NCBI GenBank assembly: GCA_021464245.1
Contig: JADCRB010000025.1
Coordinates: 1,770,193 to 1,834,192, forward strand
Source: Carallia brachiata
Lineage: Eukaryota; Streptophyta; Magnoliopsida; Malpighiales; Rhizophoraceae
Direction: 5' to 3'
Length of the DNA: 64,000 nt
Part shown: positions 50,319 through 62,600 of the stretch, piece by piece
Layout of the letters: each line of letters starts with the position of its first letter
How positions within the stretch are numbered: the first letter of the stretch is position 1
Made by a program: the position numbers and the translations under genes
Notes under the pieces: model-generated
The model's input: only the letters and a program-made list of their open reading frames with translations
What the model was told of the DNA's origin: nothing
Databases searched by the model: none

Positions 50319-51490
50319 ATTTGTTTGTCCCCCCCCCGGTCGATGGCGGCTTCTTCATCATCCCCCCCCCCGTGTAAGTACGTCAAGTCTTTTTCTTAAC
50401 ATGTAATTCTAAGGGATTGTGGAGGGATTTTTGCTTTTTTTGTTTTTATAAATTTTCTGGGATTGTAAAAGAAGGAAACTTTTCTTGGCATTTGCTTTTC
50501 GATGCTTTGAATGCTGTTTGTTTCAGCGTTTATTTTCATGACAATCAGAGCATATAGAGATTTTCCACCTTGAGCTTAAATTGATTTATGTTTTGTTTGC
50601 GGATGCGAATTGGTATGTCAGAGAATGGCTTGTTTGCTTTCGATCTCTGTCCCAATATGAATGTAAGCATAATTTGTTTCTCATAGTTTGTACTGTTGAT
50701 AATGCACATCTACTTGAATATTTTCAAGTCTCATAGTTTGGACATCTGGGTTGATGAGCCTGTGGATTGCCTTGGAACCAAGAACTCTTTTCCCCCTTTC
50801 TGTCTTTTGGCGTTATTTTGTGCCTTATTGTATGGACGGTGTCTAAACTCATTTCCATCTCCTTGGTTTCTTACTCGGCAAAAATGAAGATGATTGACTT
50901 GTATGTCTGAAATTTAATGTAGAGAACGCTCAAAAAAGTTAATGTAGAGAAACAATGTGCTGGATTTAAACGGGAAAAGGAATTAGATTCTAGCTTGGAG
51001 TTCTGCACATATTCAACAGTTGGCTGCTATTTGGAGGGAGAAAAATGAGTTTCTAGCTAGCTTGTAACTGCAAACTTTCTTAGAAACTCAATTATAGGAG
51101 ATATTTTTCTTAGAGTTAGGGAGACTAGATGTGGCAGAAAAACATTTCGAAGCGTGTCTTTCCAAGATCCAAAGAATTCCCTGATAAAGTTTCAAGTTGC
51201 TAGCTAAAAGTTGTACTTTTAAAACTAATGGAACAGAAAGTTATCTAGTTTGTCTTGTCTTGGGGTTACTGAATCTCCAGTTTCTTATGGAGGATCTGCG
51301 AGCTTGTACATAGACTAATCAAAAAGGCAAAGTCAATTATGATTTAGCTGATAATGATTACATAATTTTATTAAATAAATCCCTTCTCCACATTAATCCA
51401 ATCATCCCCTTGTATACCAATGGCATGATTATCAATATCTAACAGAAATTCGAGGACTTATACCCAAAAAAAAAAAAAAAACCATAGACA
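50319..51490. other. 3' flank of inhibitor-3, no gene recognised
   Basis: Two C tracts (about 50330-50338 and 50370-50379) follow the stop codon within 65 bp, probably in the 3' UTR. A micro-insertion is at 50927-50938 and an A16 run at 51466-51481. Confidence 0.5.
50927..50938 (+). repeat. Micro-insertion CGCTCAAAAAAG between perfect 13-bp repeats
   Basis: TTAATGTAGAGAA occurs at 50914-50926 and again at 50939-50951. The 12-bp insert is a short GCTC plus A6, like the last bases of a retroposed tail. Confidence 0.6.
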
Positions 51491-51539
51491 TTGCTGATTT
51501 TTCTTTTCTTTTTTGTTGAATACAAACCATCATCAGAAG

Positions 51540-51772
51540 AACTAAGTAGGAGGCCAACCCTAACACAAGCAAAAGCCAGAAAAGTCATAATTGGCTGGAC
51601 ACTAACAATTGGGATTACTCCAAAGCTGGTTGCCACAAACATAGGAAAAGTTTTAGTGTTATTAGTTTTTCTCAAAAAACCTGTTCTATCTTTAAGATTT
51701 CTAGCAGCTGTAGCTTTAACATTTTATATTACAAAGTCTATTTTGCTAGGATTACAGAGTATGCTTGAATGA
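51540..51772 (+). CDS. Unrecognised hydrophobic open frame, possible terminal exon
   Basis: I do not recognise it. About 77 codons from a possible splice acceptor (a pyrimidine-rich tract then CATCATCAG near 51537) to a TGA at 51770-51772. It reads a basic stretch (EELSRRPTLTQAKARKVI) followed by two hydrophobic segments typical of membrane helices. There is no ATG near the start, so it would need an upstream exon that I could not find. Base composition is less AT-rich than the surroundings. It may be the last exon of an unannotated small membrane protein, a gene fragment or chance. Confidence 0.2.
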
Positions 51773-52294
51773 ATTCTTGCTGCGTCGTTCTTTCTGGACT
51801 TGAGAAATTGCTGACTGCAGTGCAACATGAAGGCTGGGAGCTTTGTTGGAAAAGACTTTCTTACCTAGCGGGGCTTGGCATTCTGAATACTAGCAGCTCA
51901 ATCAGCAGCATTGCGTCTTTTGGGAGACCTTAAACCAGCTTTAACATAAGACAATAGAATAATTGTAGAAAAAGTGATTTCATTGTGGTGGCATTAGATT
52001 TCTTTTCTTGTTTTCTTTTTGATAGGTAAGGCTTGGTTGAGCTTTTGGAACAAGACCTTGGGTACTGTATCTATCTTGTGAGCTTGGGTTTTCCAGTTGA
52101 TAAACATGTGCTCTACCCCTAGTGCCATATGATCGGTCTCCGTGAAGTGGTTTGCAAGAGCTGTGTGTCCTTGATTGGAAAGGGACTGAAATGGTTTTAT
52201 TTCCCCCTCGAAGACAACATGTTACATTCTAACAATTTCAGCAACCCTGTTCGCAGAATTCGGCATACATCTAGTGCTTCTCTTAGTTAATAGG
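51773..52294. other. Intergenic, no gene recognised
   Basis: Mixed composition, no motif seen on either strand. Confidence 0.4.
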
Positions 52295-52950
52295 TTACAA
52301 AGACACGTACACAGTAACACGAACACGGCGGATACGAATACGATAACACGTCAATTTTAATAATTTTAAAAAAATTAAGATACGGACACGGTATAGACAC
52401 GTATATGTATATATATATATAAGTAAATATTATTATTTAAAATAAAATATAAATTATAACTTAAAATATAACATATATAAATTTAATTTTTATTATTAAA
52501 ATAAATCTTATAAGATATATATTTTAAGTATATTTAAGATCTCACAATACATATTAAATAATAAATATCAATTAAAAATCATAAACATTTAAAAAAAATT
52601 CAAAACTTTCCCGTCCTACTCCATTTGACTTTTGGGAAAAAAAAAAAAGAAGGAAAAAGCAAGAAGAGGCCGGTTGATGGGGATGGCCTGTCGCCTGTCA
52701 TGTTAGGCGAAGGCGACAGGTCATGCCCTTTTCATTGTTTTTTAATTTTTTTAGCCTTGTCTGTGTGTCCAAAACGTGTTCTTAACGTGTTCGAGCTGTA
52801 TTCGATTTTTTTTTTTGAACGTTTTTTGGCAGACACTTTTTGGCATATCGGACACGTGTCCATGCTGTGTCTGAAGCGTGTCCGATGTCCGAGACGTGTC
52901 CGACACTGACTCTTTCCTTAAAACGCACGTGTCCGTGCATCCTTGCTTAG
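52295..52950 (+). repeat. GTGTCC-rich dispersed repeat, second copy
   Basis: The left end has ACACGAACACGGCGGATACG, the inverse relative of the right end of the copy at 25320-25995. The right end (52840-52950) is packed with CGTGTCC phrases. The core is AT-rich with a (TA)n tract at 52410-52421. Opposite orientation to the first copy. No protein seen. Confidence 0.6.
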
Positions 52951-53089
52951 TTATCTTGTGTTTTTTTTCTAAGTATTTTTTTTTCATACAGACAATAGAA
53001 AAAATATTTGACATTTTTTTTATTTTTTTGAATTTAGAAGATTTTTTGAAAGAATGAGAAAATTACAAAATCAAGTTCAAGTTTGTCAA

Positions 53090-53660
53090 TGTTTCCTATA
53101 AACGCTCTTCTCTCTACAGCTTTTCTCTATTGCCACTTCTTCGCATGTTTTCTCTGCATATTCTCTCCCTTTTTTTTTAACACTTTTTTTCTCTCCTCTC
53201 TCCAAATTTTCTCTCCACACTTTTTTCATCTCTTTCCGTGCTTCTTTCTACTCTCTCCAATCCTCTCTCTCTCTCTCCGCATTTTTCTCTCTGTTTGCCC
53301 TGTGATTTCTCTCCACATCTTTCCCTCTTCATGCACGCTCTCTACTCTCTCCTCTTTAAAGTTTCTCTATCACTATTATTTTCACTAACGTCAAATGCTC
53401 TATTCTCTCTTTGCTCTTAAAAACCTTTTTTGTATTAACTGGCTCCTCTCTACGTTTCTCTCTACTCTCTTCTATGCGCTTTCTTCGCAATCTCTCAAAA
53501 ATCTTTATGCGATATTTGACATCATCCCCTCATTGTCTCTTTCTTTTTTCTCGTTGCATATTCCCTCTGCTCCTCTCTATCCACATTTATGTTTCCACTC
53601 TGTTTAAATTCTCTCATCTCTGTATACTTTCTTTCTTTATTCCGTCTCCATCTGCATGTG
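53090..53660 (+). repeat. Polypyrimidine island (TTCTCTC-rich)
   Basis: About 570 bp almost purely C/T on the plus strand, made of degenerate TTCTCTC/CTCTCTAC phrases. The many 60-100 codon open frames on the plus strand here are low-complexity products of this composition, not genes. Confidence 0.8.
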
Positions 53661-53929
53661 CAACTAATTTGAACCTAAGTAATGTTTATTTATGAGTATG
53701 GAAAATTCCATCATATTCACAATTACATCTGCTCAGTTTTTTTGCACTGTAACGAACTATAAAAAGACTATATATAAGAGCAAGAAGCAGTTATATCTGC
53801 TCATTTTTCTGACAGACACGTTTAAGTCAACCAAGTTTCAATTTCACCAATATTAAACTCAGCTGAAAGAAAGACTAAACCAAAGAAGACAATAGCAACA
53901 AAATTCTTGTCTGAGAGCAATTTAAATTA

Positions 53930-55880
53930 GATTCCTGTCTAACCAATTTTCTATTTAAAATATAAAAGAATTTGGCACTGTATATTATTTCTATTTTTAA
54001 TTATTCAGTTTAGTTAAATAGTATTTCAAATTAATTTCAAACATTTCTGAAACTAAGATTTTAATTCTATAAATATTAATATATATGGTTTTCTTAGAAG
54101 ATTCTCACCTTATCAATGGTAATAACTATAATTGTAAATTTAATTTACTCAATTATGATCTATCACATATTTATTTAATTCATATTAACAATTATTCATA
54201 TACATTTAAAAACTCCTGTAACGCAAATAGGATAATTAATAATAGTAAAAGTAAAAATAAGAGAAATTCAAAAAAAAAGAAAAATTTCTCTTAAATTCTT
54301 GTTGGAGACGAAAAAGCGAAAAAATATTTAAAAATTTTCTTTTACATTGAACTTGAAAATAATATTCTAAATTTCTGTCTCTTAAAATAAAACACAAGCA
54401 AAATTGCACTATTTGAAATGTTCTATTTTAGACACATCGTTAATTTTATTCATGTGGCGATTTTATTCATGTGGCGACATTGCTTTGACATTAACTTAGA
54501 GTTAGTTCATATTGTTTCTGGGAATTTCAATAGAATTAGGAATTTCAAAAGAAAATTTTTGTTAGGTAAATTTCTATCTAACTAATTTAAAATTATTTAA
54601 AATTTTGAATAATAAAACAAACATAAAAGAATTTTACACGGTATATTATTATTATTTCTGATTATTCAATTTAGTTCAATAGCATTTTATAATATTTTTT
54701 AATTTTCACAAAATGAGGATTTAAATTCTATAAAAATTAATTTATCTCGTTTTCTTGAAAATTTTTCGCATTGTCTATAACAATAATCATAATTACAAAT
54801 TCACATATATTTAAAACTAGTGTAACGCAAATAGTCATAATTAATAAAAATAAAATAAAAAAGGAAAAATTCTAGAAAAAGAAAAAAAATTATTTATGAA
54901 TTCCTCTTTGTGAAAAACAAAAAAATTATTTTCAATTTTATTTGTTCTAAAAAATAATATTCAAAATTTAAGTCTCTTTTTATTGTTTCCTTTTAAATAA
55001 AATATAAGCAAAAATATACTTTTTAGCAAATATGATAACCTATGTAAAGCAAGAGTCTAATACTAGTGAAAATTTATATTGTCAAAACTAAAAAAAAAAA
55101 CTCAGTTGTTCTCCTTTAAGCATGTCATCAATTTTACTTATGTGGCGACATTTACCTAATTTTTGGAATATTAAAAGACTCCCACATTACTTTGATTGTC
55201 TCTTCCTTAATTTTAACAATCTAAGATCTTCATATTAACTAGAATAATAATCATAATTGAAAACTAAAATAGTTTAACTCAAGTATACTAACTTTGAAGT
55301 ACTAATGCATTATAGTTCAAAACAAAACCTTAGTCAAGTAGAATTCTATCTGGCCAATTAATCATTATCAAAAATTTTGTGTAATGAAATAAACATAAAA
55401 GAATTTAATGACGTAAATTATTATTATTATTTCTAGTTATTCAATTTAGTTCAATAGTATTTTACATTAATGTGTTGAAATTTTATAAATTAAGATTTAT
55501 ATTTTATATATTTTAAAAATACTGATTTTCTTAAAAGATTCTCATATTTTCTTTTGTAACGAATATAATTAGAAATTAAATTTACTCAATTACAATCTAA
55601 CACTTATTGTAATTTATTCAAATCATGTAAAAAATTATTATATGTTTAAAACCTGCACAACACAAATATGTAAAATTAAGGAAAATAAAAGAAAATAAAA
55701 AAATTCTTTAAAAAGAAAATAATACTACTCTTAAATTTCTCTTTTTCTCATAGAGAAAAAAATAAAAACTATTTCTAAATTTCTCTTTTTTCATAAAAAG
55801 AAAAATAATAATCTACATTAAAGTCTCTTTTTGTTTTTTTTTCTTTTTAAATAAAATATGGGAAAAAATAATACTTTTTT
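53930..55880. repeat. Degenerate AT-rich tandem duplication, three copies of ~0.65-0.8 kb
   Basis: Copies begin near 53930 (CTGTCTAACCAATTT), 54567 (CTATCTAACTAATTT) and 55340 (CTATCTGGCCAATTA). Each runs through AAAAGAATTT, TTATTCA(G/A)TTTAGTT, TTTTCTTAGAAGATTCTCA and a series of A-rich runs. A partial fourth copy shares the later part of the unit near 57715-58200. No gene seen. Confidence 0.65.
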
Positions 55881-58800
55881 TTATCCAACTTTATTGACCA
55901 CGGGTTAGATTTTAAACCAAAATCTAGGTTCAAGATATAATTTTAAAAAAAAAAAAATCATACCAAATCTGGAAAAAAAAAAAAGTTCAGTTTTTTTTTC
56001 CTGTTTACCCTTAACTTTTTTATTTGCATTTCTTGGAGCTCTCTTTCTTGGTTAATGACAAAGAAGAAGCATTTCTTTGTCTCCACAGCTATATATTTTT
56101 CTAACTTTTGTTCTCCTTTTTGAAGCATCGGTTATCCACAATAGTTGGGGTTTTAACCGAGGCAGTGTATTCTGTAAGAATTTGACCGGCGCTTTTCTTA
56201 ACAAGAGTTTATTTAAATTCGTTTATTTACACAAACGAGCGACACTAATTATTGGAGGTGGTAGTATCTTAGTTTTTTGGTGTATTTTTTCAATATCGAT
56301 CCGATTTTAAGTCTTTTTGTTAGTATTTTTCTAAATTATAAGAGAATTTAAGTGTGAGTATAAAGTTAAATTCAAAACTTGTTGATATCGAAATTGAACT
56401 TATCAAAGACTTATTTCACGCTCAACAGTATTTTAGTAAAGAATCTTTCTTATAAGCGAGATTGAATTAAGACGTCAATAATATAACAATAATTTCAATC
56501 AATAAATTTGATAAATATTATATCTGCGGTGAATTTTTTTATTATTTTATAAAAAAGAAAAGCAACACCAAATCTAATTTCAATGATTGTTTACTAAATA
56601 AGTCAAGGTTGAATACAGATAGACCCGACTTATTTAATTATATAACCAATTTGTTTGGTAGTTCGTTTATATTGTTACTACAAACTTATTTACCGTGTCA
56701 TAACATAAAAGTAATTTATATCTAATTTATTATTAACGGTAATAGTCTAATAATAATTTGACATATTTTCTTTTGTATTGATTTATATTTAAGTTTTCGT
56801 ACTAACGCTAGGCCCTTTAATTGGGGATTCCAAGCAGTACATGGTCTTGTAGATTTAAAAATTTATTAACACAGTATTCACATGCGGAGAGGAGAGGGTC
56901 TATTCGAAGCCAATAGTGCTCGAATAAAGGTTTCTTTCTTATAAGTTGAGTTTAATGGAGCAAGGAAAGTAAGAATTTACTCTGACTCCGACCTACAAAT
57001 CCGATAATCAATATACACGCAATATTTTTTTTTTTGTTCAAAAAAACAAAAAAAAAATCAAGTTCAGTTTCAAAATTATATGCTATATATTTATTTTTAT
57101 TAACTAAAATTAGATATTTATTTCTTAATTAATTAGTTTTGTAGCAGATATTTGTCCTCATTTTAATTCTATTTACAAGAATAAATTTGTGATAATTTAA
57201 TGATTTTGTTGATATAATAAAATTAAACATGTTGGTCATTAAAAATTAGCAGACTCGATTTGATAACAATAAACTTAGTTTGAGCTCACTCACTAACTGT
57301 ATAACACTAAAAACAATTTTCCTTTTTAAACTCTTTTAATAAACAAGGCAACTTTAAACATGTCAAAACTTGGCTCGGTCAACTTGTTTTTTACCGTAGG
57401 TAGCATTATGCTTACAATCTCCTTATACCTGATCTCAACATAATTAAATTACTAAATAATAGACCAATCTTGCTTTTATTTAAGTCATTTTCCAAGGATC
57501 TGGTTCCACGATAACAGAATCTATATTTATATTATTTAGAATTTATATTATTGAAGCTGAGAAAAAGTTGGTGGTTCTCATCAATTCTTTGAATTAAAAA
57601 TGCTTATATGGTGAAATTTGCTTAATTTTAAGAATATCTAAGTATTTGGTTAAAGTTCTAATTTTCTTAATAGATTAATACTGTTTGTACTATTTGACAA
57701 TAACTTAATAGTTGGTTTGTAGTATTTCTTAGTATTTTAATAGAATTACGATCTCAAATTACATCAAATTCATTCAACTCAACTATGATCTGACATGAAT
57801 TACAATTAACTTAATTTATATTAACAATTATTCACGTACTTTTTTTTCGTCCATAGTTAAGTAACATAAAAGAAAAAAAGAATTTCTAAAAAAAGAAAAA
57901 GTAATCCTAAATTCTTCTTTTTTTGTTTTTTAGAGAGGAAAAAAAAAAGAAAGAATATTTTTAAATTTCACATTTTATCAAAATGGAAAAATATTCATAT
58001 TTTAATTTTAATTTTATTTTTATCTTTTTATTTTTGTATTTTTGTTTTCTTAAAAATAAAAAATACTTTCAATTTTATTTTTTGTTCTTTTAAAAAAGAA
58101 AAAAAATTCATAATTTATGTCTCTTTTTATTTTTTTCATTTAAATAACACAAAAGTAAAAATATACTTCTCAATAAATGTGATAAACCCATGCATTGCAT
58201 TGGCCTAATATTTACTTAATAAATAATAATAACACACCAATCTTTTTTTTTTGAGCAAAATAGCACCCCAATCTTTCTTTGAAGTAATTTTCCAATTTTG
58301 AAGGTTTCAAGACCAAAAACTAGAATTTATAATTTTTGCAAAAAAAAAAAAAAAAAAGGAGAGGTACTCCTTTTCAACCTTTGTCCTAAAGTAGAAAATT
58401 TTGTAAAACAAGCATAATTCAACTTTTTTAATTGAGTTTTGGAAATAAGATTATAATTATAATTTTTGGTATTATAGGCAATTAAGAATTCCGTGTTCTC
58501 AATCCCCCCCCCCCCCAAAAAAAAGCTAGGTTAGGTGCTCCAAGCAAAAATGCCGGATAAATTATGTACATATATATATATTATAAAAAGGAAAACGACC
58601 AAACGTTGTATACAAACATTTGGTCATACTACATTAATAGAAAAAATGTGAATTTTTTTTTTTGAAAATAAGAATTTAGAAGTATTACTAATTGATGAAT
58701 AATAAAAAAAAAGAAGTATTAGTAATTATATTTAAAATAATATTAAGTATAATTAAAGTTTCATATTTAAAAAGAACCAAAAAAAAAAAAAAAGGAGAGA

Positions 58801-59383
58801 GAGATGGGTGTACGGCCAAAGGTTTGGCCAAAACCTCTAGCGACATAGTTTGTAAATTTTCAATTTATTGGGCCATGCCTATCTCTAATTTTCTCTCTTG
58901 GTCCATCATAATTTTTTTAAACTATAAAAAATTTATTATAAGTATATTAACTGTTATATATATAAGCAGATACTGGAGTAATCTAATTTGGATGTCTCAG
59001 CCAATTTAATTTATAAAAAGAAACTCATTATTCGAGTATTATTTGATCTAAATAAACTTTCTTCAAGTTGATTACGGTGATTGTCAAGTCTGTAATTAGC
59101 GGCAAAGAAGATCAAAATCTCTAAGCGCTATTACTAAAACTTGAACCTAAGTTATAAGTGAGACAACACGATAAAATACCACAAAACTGTTTATAATCAA
59201 CGATCAAATTAAATAAATTCAAAAATCAAAATTTATGTACGATACAACTAAAACTTAAGCTTAACTTATAATAAATAAATAAAAACAAGGGGTCAAATTA
59301 CCGCCAACTACCCTCAGTATGGGTAGCCTGATTACAAATTCGGTTGCCCATTTTAAATTCGTCCACCAGTGCCACCCTAGCTG
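55881..59383. other. AT-rich intergenic DNA, no gene recognised
   Basis: Continues the decayed repeats (57715-58200) and holds a micro-insertion at 58245-58263, an A18 run at 58340-58358 and a C12 run at 58505-58517. The open frames at 56077-56310 and 58692-59009 have no motif. Confidence 0.5.
58245..58263 (-). repeat. Micro-insertion TTTTTTTTGAGCAAAATAG between 12-bp repeats
   Basis: Flanks CACACCAATCTT (58233-58244) and CACCCCAATCTT (58264-58275) differ at one position. On the minus strand the insert reads CTATTTTGCTC followed by poly(A). Confidence 0.55.
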
Positions 59384-59390
59384 TATAAAT
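59384..59390 (+). promoter_or_regulatory. Candidate TATA box of the FCLY gene
   Basis: TATAAAT lies about 215 bp before the ATG in DNA that turns pyrimidine-rich downstream, as in a plant 5' UTR. Confidence 0.4.
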
Positions 59391-59603
59391 AAAGTAAGGT
59401 TTCAATGGTTGTTTCTCCTTCGTTGTCTTACTATTATTCGTCCGCCTGCCTTTCTTGGTCAGTCTTTGTATCTCTTTTTATTTTGTTTTTTCCGAACCAA
59501 CTCAGTCTTTATATCTTAATTCTAATATAAAGTCTACCCAGGACAACCTCTGCAAGTTAATCTAGTCAATCAGCTGGTTCTGGTTCTGGGAAGCAAACTG
59601 AAA

Positions 59604-62600
59604 ATGTTGACTCACTGGGCAAGACCAAAACTCCTTTCTCTTCTACTCACTCTCCTCCTTCTCTCTCCTTCCCCTCTGACTTCCCAGTCGGAGCCTCCGT
59701 CTCCTCCCACTGTCTGCGTCGTCGGCTCCGGCATCGCTGGCTCCTCCTTCGCCCACTTCCTCCGCCGTTATTCCCATCCCGATCCTTCTTCCACTGCCGC
59801 CCGCATCCTGATGTTCGAACGCAACGCTGTCGTCGGTGGACGCATGGCTACTGTCACGATTTCCGGCGAGACCTTCGAGGCCGGTGCCTCGATTCTGCAC
59901 CCGAAGAACTACCACGCGGCCAATTTCACTGAATTGCTGCACCTGAAGCGGAAGCGGCCGTCGAATTCTGAGAACTCGATCTCGCTGGGGATTTGGGATG
60001 GCGAAAAGTTCCTCTTCAAAACGCTGACTGTGCAGTCAAACATTCCGGTGGTTCAAAAGATCGTATCGTTCGCTAATTCTGTCTATATGTTTTTGCGCTA
60101 TGGCTTCTCGCTTCTCAGAATGCAGAGCTTCGTCGAGGTCAATCCATCTCTCTAACAAACCTTTTTTTTTTTTTTTTCCTTTTCTTTTTTTTGGCTTTAG
60201 AGATGCCTTGTTTGGTTGGTGAGAAAATGGAGGAAATGAATGGAAAGGAGTATGATTTATCATTATTGTTTACCTTTTTCGTCTCTGTATTTGTGCTGAA
60301 TATTTAGGGCAACTGCTCTCAAGTAAAGGCAGAATCTTTTGTTTCTTTGTAAAGGAAAATGAAAAGAAGCACTAAAAGGCAGAATCTTTTTTTAGTTTCC
60401 TTTTTTTTTTTTTTTTTCTCCTGTTTAGAGACGCCTTATTTGGTTGGTGGGAAAATGGAGTAAATGAATGGAAAGGAGTATTATTTATTGAACTAGCTGC
60501 TGTAATCAGCTGGTACATTAGCATTATGCCATGGAGGAGGTCAGCAGTGCAATTCACACCTGTTCCAAATCTCTCTTCTCCTAGTTGTAATGTGGGCTTT
60601 GACCCTTCCCCTAGACCCCAAAAAAACAAACACGAAGAAGATGAAATCGGATTGCTTCTGGTTCATATACTGCTTTGTCGGAAAAGCTAAATGATAGTTC
60701 TACTGTAATGCTCTTATTCAACTGTAAATTTGCTTAATAGAGATACGTGCACATTATACACATGACTGTTTCTGGTGCTTGCTTAACTAGTGGATACTGC
60801 ATGTTTGTATCTCTGTTGCAGATTACTGTAAACAAGTTCTTAAAGTATTACGAGAGCTTTGAAACAAGGCCTATTTTCAAGACTGTAGAAGAAATGCTCA
60901 AGTGGGCTGGTTTATACAATCTCACTACTAAGACATTGCAAGACGAACTGGTTGGCATTCCATTATCTCCTCTATTGATACAAGAACTAGTCACCGTAAG
61001 CACTCTTTGGCCAATTAACTTGGTTTTTTTTTTGTTGACTTTTTTTTTTGGGTAGTCAGAATTCAGCTTTGCTCTCTTGAAATAATGATAGTTGTCATAA
61101 GCAATAGCATTGCCTTTGTCTACAATAATAAGAATCACAAATATAATTGAACAATAGTTTATATAAATGATCTTTTTTTATGTTTCTTCATTGCTTCTAC
61201 CCTGGTTGAGCAAATTGACATTGAGTTTTGAAATCAAACGACTAAGCAACAACCAATCTCTAACTTGAATTCAGGAATGGCGTTGATGAGGCAATGTGAA
61301 CTTGAATTCATTCACTACAAATATGAATTTCCTGAAAATAGTAAAGTGAGCATAGTAATCTGAACATAGTAATAGTAAGTTCAACTTGCTCATCCTTAAT
61401 ATTGCATTCTCATCTTCCTTTCTCCATTGATGCCAGTATGCTCTTAATAGGCTCTCTTAACTCCTTGTTACAGTACTGATCTTCATTTTCATTCTTGGCT
61501 TGAAATTGTGTATTTCTTTCTTTCAGTCTCGAAAGGAAAGATTTCTGTGCTGTCACATTTTCTAATTGCTTGTCATTTTAGTTCATTGCAACACATATGC
61601 CTTTTTTTGTTTGATTAATGGGTTTCTCAGGCCTCTGGTTGCCCGCAAGTTTATTAGATTTTCAAAACAGAGCCAGCATTTGACTAAGGAAAGGAGGTTG
61701 CTGAGTATCAGAGTATTTTAAATTGATTGAGATGTTTTGTTATCTTTGAGCTGGACAGTAGCATAGAACTGAAATGGCTTTGTTAAGCCATTTAAAGATT
61801 TTTCTCAATTTAGATTTCTGCTATGCATGTGCAGGTCATTACGAGAATTAATTATGGTCAAAGCACTCATATAAGTGGACTTGCTGGAGCAGTTTCTTTG
61901 GCAGGATCTGGTGGAGGTTTATGGGCCATAGAAGGAGGGAACTGGCAGATGGCTGCTGGACTAATCAATACTTCTAGTGTTGAATTGCATCTCCATGAAG
62001 AAATAGACTCCATCTCTTACCATGGAGAATATTATGAGCTCAATTCCACAGAAGGAAAGAGTTATACCTGTCAAGCCGCAGTCGTTGCTACACCACTAGA
62101 TGAGGTTAATATTAGATTCAATCCTCCAATCGCAATCCCGAAGAGGAAATTACAGCACACCCATGCCACATTTGTGAGGGGCCTATTAAATCCTGTAAGT
62201 ACCGTACGTTTTTATATTAATGTGGAAAAAACAACTGTCCCCTGCATTATTTCCTTTTCTCCACATCTAATAATTCCTATCCCTCTATTAGATTCTGATT
62301 TTTTTGTCATGGGCATAGGTGTTTTTTGGTTTAAAAGCTGTTTCTGAGATTCCGGAACTGGTTGGCACCCTAGAGGATCCTGACCTCCCTTTTTCAAGCA
62401 TTTCTGTTCTTAAGCAGCATGATGAGACAGATGCGACTTACAAAGTATTCTCCCGTAAAGCAATGGATGACACACTACTAGACAGAATCTTTAGGTAATA
62501 TTCATATTTTTGTAACTGCCCCTCCTTAGCAAGGGAAATGAGGACCATACAAATGCCAAAAAAACCAGTGTCAAAAGTTTTCTTGTGTTGTTGAGAAATG

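Noticed and set aside
50067..50406. Open frames on both strands over inhibitor-3
   Set aside because: Shadows of the Asp/His-coding repeat in other frames.
53083..53695. Several plus-strand open frames rich in Leu, Ser and Phe that look like membrane proteins
   Set aside because: Composition of the polypyrimidine island; no start context, no motif.
56077..56310. 77-codon frame with hydrophobic ends
   Set aside because: No recognisable domain, AT-rich neighbourhood, no splice context.
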